Of a DNA stretch of 10,098 bases, positions 1 through 6,551 are shown piece by piece. The DNA comes from Minisyncoccota bacterium. Lineage in GTDB: Bacteria; Patescibacteriota; Minisyncoccia; Minisyncoccales; PEYH01. The notes under the pieces are model-generated. The model was not told the origin of the DNA, ran no database searches, and saw only the letters and a program-made list of their open reading frames with translations. The stretch covers positions 1 through 10,098 of the forward strand of contig JAQTNP010000024.1 in assembly GCA_028713795.1 (NCBI GenBank), written 5' to 3'. The position numbers and the translations under genes were made by a program. Within the stretch, counting starts at the first letter, position 1. Each line of letters starts with the position of its first letter.

Positions 1-69
1 AAAGATAGATTAAAAGGAATTGTTCCTAGCTTCTGGGAAATAGAAGTAGATCCGGAGAGTATAATTTAA
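1..69 (+). CDS. 3' end of an unidentified gene (partial)
   Basis: The frame starting at base 1 is open for 22 codons and ends in TAA; the other two forward frames close within the first 12 bases. The readable tail includes GIVPSFWEIEVDPES and ends in two isoleucines. I do not recognise the family, and the tail is too short to give a fold. It would be the downstream end of a plus-strand gene that begins outside the window. No terminator hairpin separates it from the next plus-strand gene, so read-through is possible. The alternative is a chance open frame. Confidence 0.45.
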   Translation, partial: KDRLKGIVPSFWEIEVDPESII

Positions 70-79
70 ATTCCATATA

Positions 80-108
80 TTGACTATTGCGCTATAATGT
101 CATAATAA
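80..108 (+). promoter_or_regulatory. Putative promoter of the Nudix-like gene
   Basis: TTGACT at 80-85 matches five of six bases of a -35 box. CATAAT at 101-106 lies 15 bases downstream, which is short but tolerable. A perfect TATAAT at 93-98 is only 7 bases after TTGACT, so it would have to work with a different, poor -35. Either choice starts transcription near 105-113 and gives a leader of about 50-57 bases. The region sits between a stop codon and a well-formed ribosome binding site, which supports a promoter here. The exact boxes are unsure. Confidence 0.4.
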
Positions 109-118
109 GAATTTAGTA

Positions 119-144
119 TCTTGCGACTTCACAATCACGCAAGA
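119..144 (+). promoter_or_regulatory. Leader hairpin next to the ribosome binding site
   Basis: TCTTGCG at 119-125 and CGCAAGA at 138-144 are exact reverse complements around a 12-base loop. The 3' arm ends one base before the Shine-Dalgarno AAAGGAG. The hairpin would lie in the 5' leader of the 186-residue gene. It has no T-tract, so it is not a terminator. It could affect translation initiation or transcript stability; that role is inferred. Confidence 0.4.
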
Positions 145-145
145 G

Positions 146-152
146 AAAGGAG
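146..152 (+). promoter_or_regulatory. Strong Shine-Dalgarno, fixes start at 162
   Basis: AAAGGAG ends nine bases before the ATG at 162. A second in-frame ATG at 168 would be 15 bases away, so the first is preferred. This is the clearest ribosome binding site in the window; several other genes here have weak ones or none. Confidence 0.75.
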
Positions 153-161
153 AGAAAAAAG

Positions 162-722
162 ATGAAGATGACTACGCTTTGTGATGTGCCCCCGTTTGGA
201 GAATCAGGGTTTCTCAATGGTCCCGCAGGAACGAAATGGCCCTGTTTGAGATTGGGGCCACACGTCTGCATCTTGCCTCTTTACAGAAAGCGACGGATCT
301 TTAGAAGGCCGGAGATCTATGTTGGTCTTCTCCAAGAGTACAAAGAAATTATCGGCAACACGAGACTAAAGATCCCGAGCGACTTCCTGAGGGATAGGCC
401 GCACAACATGGAAACGGCTATGGAAATTCTCGCTGCCAAGACCGGCATAACCTATGGCAATATCCTGTGTTTTGCGCGTCTCGACCAAAAACTGATTCCT
501 GGTTGGCCGCCCAACGTTGTCCTCAACAACACAAAGATCTGGCTCGTTTGGGCAAAGAAGCCCACAGGAAAAAACGTCGTCTGGCTGAGCATGAAAGAAC
601 TCTGGAAGATGCTCAGTCTTCTAGAAACCCCGTTCATTGATGCACCAACCGATCACATGCTCCGCTGGATCGAGGCAATCGTCCATCACAAAGAAACTCT
701 GCCACAAGAGCCGTGGTTGTGA
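162..722 (+). CDS. Nudix-fold-like protein with degenerate catalytic box
   Basis: This 186-residue soluble protein has no signal peptide or membrane segment. Residues about 50-96 line up by eye with the core of ADP-ribose-pyrophosphatase-type Nudix hydrolases: a hydrophobic strand (IYVGLLQEY), a stretch like the usual 'leiPaG' (LKIPSD, 69-74), then METAMEILAAKTGI (83-96), which has the spacing of the Nudix helix. Further on, NVVWLSMKELWKML (138-151) resembles the 'evrWlsleEl' element, and PFIDAPTDHMLRWIEAI (157-173) resembles the closing helix. The expected REUxEE residues are E88, I89, L90, A91, A92 and K93, and the box Gly and Glu are D74 and P80, so the metal-binding glutamates are missing. 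I infer a non-catalytic or altered member, perhaps a nucleotide-binding or regulatory protein. G+C is about half, well above its neighbours. It is the only complete plus-strand gene and has its own promoter-like region, ribosome binding site and terminator. It ends in TGA. Function is unknown; an orphan protein with chance resemblance remains possible. Confidence 0.75.
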   Translation: MKMTTLCDVPPFGESGFLNGPAGTKWPCLRLGPHVCILPLYRKRRIFRRPEIYVGLLQEYKEIIGNTRLKIPSDFLRDRPHNMETAMEILAAKTGITYGNILCFARLDQKLIPGWPPNVVLNNTKIWLVWAKKPTGKNVVWLSMKELWKMLSLLETPFIDAPTDHMLRWIEAIVHHKETLPQEPWL

Positions 723-732
723 ACTCGAACGA

Positions 733-779
733 AAAGAGCTACGCCAATATACTTGGCGTAGCTCTTTCTTTTTTGTTTT
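733..779 (+). terminator. Rho-independent terminator
   Basis: A perfect stem of 14-15 base pairs (733-747 with 753-767) contains AGAGCTACGCCAA and its reverse complement around a 5-base TATAC loop. A T-rich tract follows to 779. It begins ten bases after the stop codon of the Nudix-like gene. Read from the minus strand the same stem is followed by TTTTCGTT, so it may also stop transcripts coming from the convergent ychF. Confidence 0.93.
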
Positions 780-837
780 ATTAATTATTTAAAATCCTGG
801 AAATAATCTGAGAACGGAGTATAGGATTATACACACA

Positions 838-1905
838 CTAAGCATTACTTTTTATCTCTATCACATCCCCGTCTTGAACTATATATTCTTTTCCTTCTGT
901 CCTAATCAATCCTTTTTCTCTTGCCTGTGAGAATCCTCCAGCGTTTATCAATGCTTCCCAGTTAATAATATCTGCTTTGATAAAATGAGATTCAAAATCA
1001 GTATGAATAGCTCCTCCTGCCTGAGGAGCAGTACTCCCCTTTTTAATTGTCCAGCTTCTAGTTTCGTCAGACCCTGTTGTCAAAAAATTTATCAAATCAA
1101 GCAATTTGTATGATTCTTTAATTAATGTCTCTATCTCTAGCTTCTCTGGTAGTCCGAATATTTTCCTGTCTTCTATGCTCATCTCAGTAGCATCAAATTC
1201 ATCTAAAATATTGGCTATTATATATGTTATTTTTTTTGATTTAAAATATTCAATTACTTCTGGCAGAACGTCTTCTTTTGAGCCATTTAAAAGATATAAT
1301 CTCTGCTTCATTGTAAGCAGTTGATAATTATTAATTATCTTTTTTTCCTGTTCTTCCCAGGAAAAATCAGCCAGAAGATGACCGTCTTGCAGAATCTTTA
1401 AGGCCTTCTGTAAAACTTCCATTTCTTTTATAGCTTCTTTTTTCTGGGCTCTAATTTCTTTTTCAACCGACTCTATCCTTTTTTGTACTGTTTCCAAATC
1501 TTTGAGGGCCAATTCTGTTTCTAGAATATCTTTTTGGCCAATTACATCTATCTTTGATTGAGTATTTACTATGTTCTCATTTTTAAAACAACGCAATACA
1601 TATACTATCGCATCCACTTCCCTTATATTAGCCAGAAACTTATTTCCCAATCCCTCGCCCTTGCTGGCTCCGGCAACAAGTCCGGCAATATCAACAAATT
1701 CAACGGTAGCATATATCTTTTTTGCGGATTTGGTCAATTCAGCCAATCTATCAACTCTTTCATCTGGGACAGCAACAACACCAACATTTGGATCTATGGT
1801 GCAAAAAGGATAATTTTCTCTAGCTACTTGCTTTTTGGTGATTGCTTGAAAAAGGGTTGATTTCCCCACATTCGGCAATCCTACTATTCCTATTCTTAAA
1901 GACAT
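838..1905 (-). CDS. ychF: YchF/OLA1-family P-loop ATPase
   Basis: YchF (Obg family, OLA1 clade) is a cytoplasmic translation-associated P-loop NTPase that binds ribosomes. It usually prefers ATP and is linked to stress responses. The 355 residues match the usual length of about 363. G1 is GLPNVGKST (9-17), G2 includes T36, and G3 is DIAGLV (72-77) followed by the typical GASKGEGLGNKFL. A charged helical insert spans about 125-175. The C-terminal TGS domain shows SWTIKKGSTAPQAGGAIHTD (284-303) and ends in a typical EGKEYIVQDGDVIEI. The G4 position reads NGSK (207-210) rather than the usual NxxE of this family. The ATG at 1905 has only a weak GGTAG upstream. It starts 36 bases after the stop of the 691-residue gene, so it is probably last in that run. 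It converges on the terminator at 733-779. Confidence 0.96.
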   Translation of the reverse strand: MSLRIGIVGLPNVGKSTLFQAITKKQVARENYPFCTIDPNVGVVAVPDERVDRLAELTKSAKKIYATVEFVDIAGLVAGASKGEGLGNKFLANIREVDAIVYVLRCFKNENIVNTQSKIDVIGQKDILETELALKDLETVQKRIESVEKEIRAQKKEAIKEMEVLQKALKILQDGHLLADFSWEEQEKKIINNYQLLTMKQRLYLLNGSKEDVLPEVIEYFKSKKITYIIANILDEFDATEMSIEDRKIFGLPEKLEIETLIKESYKLLDLINFLTTGSDETRSWTIKKGSTAPQAGGAIHTDFESHFIKADIINWEALINAGGFSQAREKGLIRTEGKEYIVQDGDVIEIKSNA

Positions 1906-1941
1906 ATATTAGTTTCTACCAGAACTTTCTAAGTCTTGCAA

Positions 1942-4017
1942 TTACTGCAACATTCCTGTTGTCAGAGGATCGTAGTTCATTTTTAACTCTTCTCCGTCAG
2001 GGTATCCATCTTTATCAGTATCTTTGTTCTTGGGATCGGTTCCTAGATATGCTTCAAATGCATCGCTCAAGCCATCTTTATCGCTATCTATCATATTCTG
2101 GGCCTTGGCTTCTAAAGATATGTCTGTCTTATTGGTGGTATTAAACCCTGATGCATATATTAATCCTTTAGATCCGCTTTTGTAAATTATATAAGGAAGT
2201 CTGGTTCCCGGCTTGTAGGCAGGAATTGACATCTGATATGTTAATTTGTAATTATCATCGGATGTTTTTTCGTATCCGTATGACTGCTTGGTATAAACAT
2301 CCTGAGGAATAGTTTTTACCAGGGGGGTTTCATCTGGGGATGTCCCTACTGGATAAACTAAATCATCAGAAGGTCCCGAATTGGAGATATCCATCTTTTT
2401 TATCTCTCCCCTGCTCAGCTTTAATTGATCCAAGAAATCCGGATATTTGCCGGCCATATTTCTAAAATTAAACAAATCAAGCTTTAGATTATATATATTG
2501 GACTCTTGCTTATCTAACAGATAATCTTCTTTGCTTATTCCCATGATTGAAAGGTAAGCATCTTCCATACTCATTGATTCTTTGGGAGTATCAATGTTTA
2601 TATCCTTGTTTATATCCCTTAAATTTAAAACAAGCGACAATACTGCTACATTTTCATTCTTGGCCCCTTCTTCTGGCACCAAAGTCAAAGAAAATGAGGC
2701 CTTAACCGGATAGCCGGTCTTTTTGGAAAGATATATATCTATTAAGTATTGCTGATTAATATAGTCAACAAATGATAGGGTTGATTGGGAATTCAAAGAA
2801 TTAAATATTTCCTGGTTAAATTTGATTACAGCTTTGTCTTGAAACTTGGCCTGCAGGTCGTTGGTTACGTTTTGATAGAAAGAGGCCAGTTTTTCTTTAG
2901 CTAATTTGAATTGATAATGATATACCTTTTCTTTGTCTATAACTTCTTTTGCCGGCTCCCCTGCTATCTGAATTATTTCACTTTGCTTAGCAATACTTCC
3001 AATCACTTTTAATTGTTCTGATAAAGAATCAACTTCGTCCTGCTTTTCTGAAATTTCTAATGGAATATATCCGTAGGAAGAGATATTGTTCCAATCATCT
3101 TTTGTGAATTTGATCCATTTTTCTTTAATACCGGATAAGTTGATGAATGGCAATCCTGGAAAAGAATTCAATTTAAGGTATGCCTCATTATTTTTAACTA
3201 ATGACTCTCCTTCAACACTTAAGATTAAATCTTCGTAATTAACGCTAATTCCCATCTTCAATGTGCCGGCATTGTTCTTTTGCAAGCTTCCAGATGTGCT
3301 TCCGGTAAATGAAAAATGGCCTGGAAGATTGTTAACTAATCCAATTAATTCGTCATACCACCCTATCAAGTATGGCTTAGGAGGCGCAAGGGTTGATGAG
3401 TATGGACCATATGAATTCTCACTAAAAATAACTGTTTTTTCATTCTTTGTAACGCGGTCGTAATAACTAGCTTTATCTACTCCTTCTTCCGTTTCAAAAA
3501 CAACAGTTAATAAGAATGTTTTCCCGTCAGAAGAATATTGATATGGCTGACCACTAGGATCCTGCAGCTCAATTCCTGCTTCAGCTAATGTTTTTGGGTA
3601 TTTCTTATTTAAAAACTGATGTGTTTTTAATTGGGAAATTATATCTTTAGTGTTCAGTAATCTTATACCATCCCTTTGATAGACGGATAACAGAGCATCA
3701 TATTCAGGATCAGAGAATACAAAAGTTTTTGAATTAGCATCCTTTGCCGCTGATTTGAGATTTATTGAAAAATCATATGTTAATGTTTCTATTGTCGGAA
3801 GCTTTTCCATCGCTTTATTAATCAATGCAGCATAATCATAGTTAGCAAAAGGCCATATTTTAAGAAAATATGCCCCGGCCACTAAGCCAATTAATAATAT
3901 CAGAGCGGCTCCGATAAAAACAAAACCTAAGACAAGGTGTTTGTCTCTTTTAATCTTTGGCCTTGGGGAAGCCAAAGGATCATTAGGATTAAATACGTAA
4001 TATTGATCGTTTTCCAT
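1942..4017 (-). CDS. Membrane-anchored protein with pilin-like segments and thrombospondin type 3 repeats
   Basis: This 691-residue protein has a short proline-containing cytoplasmic N-terminus, one membrane segment (about 28-52), then a long outside part. Residues about 118-176 resemble the C-terminal part of type IV pilins and pseudopilins: a helix, KKYPKTLAEAGI, then DPSGQPYQYSSDGKTFLLT. A second similar stretch lies at about 508-598 (NMAGKYPDFLDQL, then PQDVYTKQSYGYEKTSDDNY). The middle (about 230-450) is beta-rich and resembles LolA/LppX-type lipid-binding folds only loosely. The C-terminus holds two calcium-binding-type DxDxDG motifs (DSDKDG at 644 and DTDKDG at 666), as in thrombospondin type 3 repeats. 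Role unknown; a surface or adhesive protein is inferred. It starts 30 bases after the stop of the upstream membrane gene and has a possible extended -10 of its own. No clear Shine-Dalgarno precedes the ATG. Confidence 0.88.
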   Translation of the reverse strand: MENDQYYVFNPNDPLASPRPKIKRDKHLVLGFVFIGAALILLIGLVAGAYFLKIWPFANYDYAALINKAMEKLPTIETLTYDFSINLKSAAKDANSKTFVFSDPEYDALLSVYQRDGIRLLNTKDIISQLKTHQFLNKKYPKTLAEAGIELQDPSGQPYQYSSDGKTFLLTVVFETEEGVDKASYYDRVTKNEKTVIFSENSYGPYSSTLAPPKPYLIGWYDELIGLVNNLPGHFSFTGSTSGSLQKNNAGTLKMGISVNYEDLILSVEGESLVKNNEAYLKLNSFPGLPFINLSGIKEKWIKFTKDDWNNISSYGYIPLEISEKQDEVDSLSEQLKVIGSIAKQSEIIQIAGEPAKEVIDKEKVYHYQFKLAKEKLASFYQNVTNDLQAKFQDKAVIKFNQEIFNSLNSQSTLSFVDYINQQYLIDIYLSKKTGYPVKASFSLTLVPEEGAKNENVAVLSLVLNLRDINKDINIDTPKESMSMEDAYLSIMGISKEDYLLDKQESNIYNLKLDLFNFRNMAGKYPDFLDQLKLSRGEIKKMDISNSGPSDDLVYPVGTSPDETPLVKTIPQDVYTKQSYGYEKTSDDNYKLTYQMSIPAYKPGTRLPYIIYKSGSKGLIYASGFNTTNKTDISLEAKAQNMIDSDKDGLSDAFEAYLGTDPKNKDTDKDGYPDGEELKMNYDPLTTGMLQ

Positions 4018-4038
4018 AATAAAAATTAATGATTATTC

Positions 4039-4047
4039 ATTATATCA
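4039..4047 (-). promoter_or_regulatory. Possible extended -10 promoter of the 691-residue gene
   Basis: On the minus strand the bases read TGATATAAT, a TGn extension followed by a perfect TATAAT (4039-4044). No -35 match lies at the expected distance, as is common for extended -10 promoters. Transcription would begin near 4032 and give a leader of about 15 bases before the ATG at 4017. It overlaps the end of the upstream gene. AT-rich DNA produces such matches by chance. Confidence 0.35.
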
Positions 4048-4473
4048 TTATTTGGAAAAGATAAAATACAAAATAGTTGTTAAAAAACCTAATTCTACTA
4101 TCCAGCCCCAAGAAAATTCATTTTGTATTCTAAGATGGAAATCAAAAAAAATCTTTTTCAATAGCTTTTTCCCTGTAAATATTTCTATTATATAAAATAT
4201 GTCTGGGAAAAGAGACAAAATGAATGTTGCTATAGCTAAATATATTGACGGAGAAAAGATAACAATAAAGGACACGAGAAGGCTTATTGAAAAAATCACA
4301 TCCATTCCTCCTAAAATAATCTTTTTCTTTTTTGACATCTGGGGAAGATCAAAATGAGGAATCATGTCAGCTATCCAATGGCTTAAAAAGGCCAAAATCA
4401 AGAAAAGAAAAGGATTATAAGAAAATAATCTTAGAATTAGTAATCCTATAGCTGTATGTAAAAGAAAAGTCAT
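4048..4473 (-). CDS. Small multi-pass membrane protein with His/Asp motif
   Basis: The protein has 141 residues and about four hydrophobic segments (roughly 8-34, 54-74, 76-98, 124-139). The motif LSHWIADMIPHFD (30-42) gives H32, D36, H40 and D42 at a membrane edge, with further polar residues at H6, D58, D91 and H113. This layout recalls the YdjM/DUF457 class of putative membrane-bound metal-dependent hydrolases, though the resemblance is short. Substrate and activity are unknown. The start lies one base past the upstream stop codon, which suggests translational coupling with the PsbP-like gene. There is no good Shine-Dalgarno, only a TAAAG inside the end of that gene. Confidence 0.82.
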   Translation of the reverse strand: MTFLLHTAIGLLILRLFSYNPFLFLILAFLSHWIADMIPHFDLPQMSKKKKIILGGMDVIFSISLLVSFIVIFSPSIYLAIATFILSLFPDIFYIIEIFTGKKLLKKIFFDFHLRIQNEFSWGWIVELGFLTTILYFIFSK

Positions 4474-4474
4474 T

Positions 4475-5107
4475 TTATTTCTTTAGAGAAAAGCTATTCG
4501 CAATATCAGAGAATGAATCTTTATACTCAGTCCAAGTACTCTGAAGAGTATTGAAAGATATAATCCAAACATCATCATTTGTTCCCTTGATTACCACCAT
4601 CAAAATTTTAAAATCTATGCCCTTTTGATTGAAATCCGCTTCAAATGCTCTAGCTGCCTGACTATTTATAGTCGCATCGTGCTCTTGCGAAAAAATAATA
4701 TTAGAGATTGTTTGCTCTAGTTGATCTTTTGTTGTTTGAATATATTCTTCTAAGCTTTTTTCCTGCATTGTGTCATAAACTACAGCAAAATAACTTCTAA
4801 AGTTGATCTTCTGTGCAGCGGGGTCGCTAAGTTGTTCGTCGATTTTAACCGCCATCGCAGAAGATCCTATAGTGGGTTCTGTTTTCTGCCAACCTACAGG
4901 AAGAGTAATTTCAAAATCATCAGTAACCAATTTATTTTGTAAATGATTGCTATTTATTTGGCCATCGTTGTCGGTTTTGCCCAGCGATTCTGTGTTTTCA
5001 ATAGAATTAGCGGGCGGCTTATTCTGTTTGATAAAATAGAAACCGATTACTGTTGCAATGATTATTATTGAGATTATTAAAATTATAATTAGAATTTTAT
5101 TTTTCAT
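4475..5107 (-). CDS. Membrane-anchored PsbP/Mog1-fold-like protein
   Basis: The protein has 210 residues. A lysine-flanked hydrophobic segment (about 4-26) anchors it in the membrane. There is no lipobox cysteine, so it looks like a signal anchor rather than a lipoprotein. A polar linker covers about 27-60. Residues about 63-208 follow the pattern of PsbP-like domains: FEITLPVGWQK (65-75), the middle strand YFAVVYD, a helix (EEYIQTTKDQLEQ), INSQAARAFEADF, and a closing strand plus helix (WIISFNT to DIANSFSL). In bacteria outside phototrophs this fold is found in secreted or anchored proteins of unknown role, so no reaction is assigned. It is the first gene of the run that continues to ychF. 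No Shine-Dalgarno is visible before the ATG. Confidence 0.85.
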   Translation of the reverse strand: MKNKILIIILIISIIIIATVIGFYFIKQNKPPANSIENTESLGKTDNDGQINSNHLQNKLVTDDFEITLPVGWQKTEPTIGSSAMAVKIDEQLSDPAAQKINFRSYFAVVYDTMQEKSLEEYIQTTKDQLEQTISNIIFSQEHDATINSQAARAFEADFNQKGIDFKILMVVIKGTNDDVWIISFNTLQSTWTEYKDSFSDIANSFSLKK

Positions 5108-5142
5108 ATTTTTATTTAATTGAAATTATTTCATATAAATTC

Positions 5143-5280
5143 TTAGCAATATTTCTGTAAGATTTTCCCATACCTCTCAATTAGTATGTCTGACTGTGTG
5201 CCCCGGTCTAGAAACCAATTATATAGGATCTTTGGGGGGGATTTATATCCAATTATTAACCAATCTGCCCCAATCGAAGC
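5143..5280 (-). pseudogene. Possible 3' relic of a lost gene
   Basis: This minus-strand frame is open for 45 codons between two stops upstream (5281-5283 and 5287-5289) and TAA at 5143-5145. It has no ATG, GTG or TTG start. The translation has protein-like character: SIGADWLIIGYKSPPK near its start and SDILIERYGKILQKYC at its end, which would make a closing helix. The likely explanation is the surviving C-terminus of a gene whose 5' part was lost between the acyltransferase and PsbP-like genes. The family is not identified. A chance open frame cannot be excluded. Nothing else is evident in the 244-base gap at 5108-5351. Confidence 0.3.
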
Positions 5281-5351
5281 TTATATTTAAATTCTATCAC
5301 AAAATGAGATGGGTAAGATATATAAATTAAGTTCATTTTAATTATCTATAT

Positions 5352-6551
5352 TTATCCTTTTGTAGATTGCTTACCAATTCTATTAAAAAATTTAACCCAC
5401 CAATATTCTATGCTGAATTTAAAATTGCATTTTTCCCAAAAATATAATATAAACATCCATAAAACTATATTTAAAGCTCCGAAAACTAAACAACCATTAA
5501 TTGTTTGATTCCAGCCAGGAAGATAAACCAATAAAATCTTTCTGAATATCTCTGAAACAAGAGTTTCTAACATATAAATAGTCAGACTAATTCTAGCGAA
5601 CCATTTAATAAGAGCTAGGTTATTAAGTTTTTTATTTCGATATTCGAAAATAAATAGAAAAAATATAACAACCATCATAAAAATTCCCAATTCGAAATGA
5701 GTTTTAAAATACCAGAAATAATCTGGTGTTGATATGGTTTTAGGAAAATTTAAAATACCCACAAGACCAAAGATAAAATACCCTAAACTCAAAGGCAGAA
5801 TAATTTTTTTAATAAGATTTTTTCTTTCATTATGAATCATTAAGCCAAGCATCGCGCCTAATAATCCATAAGCTAAATAAGGAATCAATGGATACGGATT
5901 TGCAACAAGAAAACTATAGATTATAGAAAATACATAATGACCGCTTCCAACCGTTTGGCTCGTTAAATTAGAAATAGGAATTCTAACAAAAGAGAGGAGC
6001 ATTATTAAAGATCCAAGAAGTCCTAATATCCAATAATTTCTTCTTTCTTTCTTGTCCCCTCCCCTCCTTAATAGAAAATACAATAATATAGAAATGATAA
6101 TCAAACTTAAGCCGATGGTTGAAAAAATAGAACCATCAAAAAATTTTGAAACATGGGGGAATGTGAAACGCATATTACGAATAGAAGATGCAACAACTGT
6201 CATGTCTGGCATATTATTAATAAAATCGTTATTCCATCTACCTAAAAAAATATTAAGTATATAATGTAATATTAAATAAATTCCCCCTGCTATTATCAGA
6301 TATTTTACGGGTCTAAAGCTATTTTCCTTTGCTATTCTTTTAGAAAGCATAAAGGCGTTTATTAATCCAGAAAATAATACCAGTATTCCTCCCCACAGCA
6401 CCATGAAGCTCAAAAGGACAACAATGATTGGAGGATTATCAAAATCTATTTTATTTATGTTCGCGTAGTTGTAAACTGAAGCATGGAAAAATATAATACA
6501 GATTATGGCAAGACCTTTTAAAACATCTAAAGATCCTATTCTTTTAACCAT
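5352..6551 (-). CDS. Multi-pass membrane acyltransferase (DUF1624/HGSNAT-like)
   Basis: The protein has 399 residues and about ten hydrophobic segments. It opens with RIGSLDVLKGLAIICIIFFH (4-23), the hallmark of the acyltransferase-3, DUF1624 and DUF418 superfamily, in which H23 is the expected functional histidine. NPYPLIPYLAYGLLGAMLG (218-236) resembles the 'fPllPwlgyfllGallG' element of heparan-alpha-glucosaminide N-acetyltransferase-type proteins. ARISLTIYMLETL (319-331) resembles the late 'SLTiYllh' element. Such proteins move acyl groups across or at the membrane onto sugars or other surface molecules; the substrate here is unknown. Its ATG overlaps the end of the adenylate-forming ligase by eight bases, so the two are translationally coupled and probably share a pathway. 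Composition is very AT-rich. No terminator hairpin was found after the stop. Confidence 0.88.
   Translation of the reverse strand: MVKRIGSLDVLKGLAIICIIFFHASVYNYANINKIDFDNPPIIVVLLSFMVLWGGILVLFSGLINAFMLSKRIAKENSFRPVKYLIIAGGIYLILHYILNIFLGRWNNDFINNMPDMTVVASSIRNMRFTFPHVSKFFDGSIFSTIGLSLIIISILLYFLLRRGGDKKERRNYWILGLLGSLIMLLSFVRIPISNLTSQTVGSGHYVFSIIYSFLVANPYPLIPYLAYGLLGAMLGLMIHNERKNLIKKIILPLSLGYFIFGLVGILNFPKTISTPDYFWYFKTHFELGIFMMVVIFFLFIFEYRNKKLNNLALIKWFARISLTIYMLETLVSEIFRKILLVYLPGWNQTINGCLVFGALNIVLWMFILYFWEKCNFKFSIEYWWVKFFNRIGKQSTKG

Noticed and set aside
5218..5223. Minus-strand TATAAT upstream of the PsbP-like gene
   Set aside because: No -35 match at a usable distance and no TG extension, and it lies over 100 bases from the start codon.
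5180..5240. Possible att-like repeat of the tRNA-Gln region in the gap
   Set aside because: Only a stretch of about nine bases (TAATTGGTT) is shared, and it matches the anticodon side rather than the 3' end of the tRNA. This is within chance in AT-rich DNA.
5143..5280. Resemblance of GADWLIIG in the relic to the GADYLVVGRPI motif of orotidine-5'-phosphate decarboxylase
   Set aside because: The following residues (YKSPPK) lack the conserved Arg-Pro-Ile and DP elements, so the similarity is too short to name the gene.
5186..5290. 34-codon plus-strand frame with an ATG in the 5108-5351 gap
   Set aside because: No ribosome binding site and no recognisable motif. It lies antisense to the longer, more protein-like relic frame.
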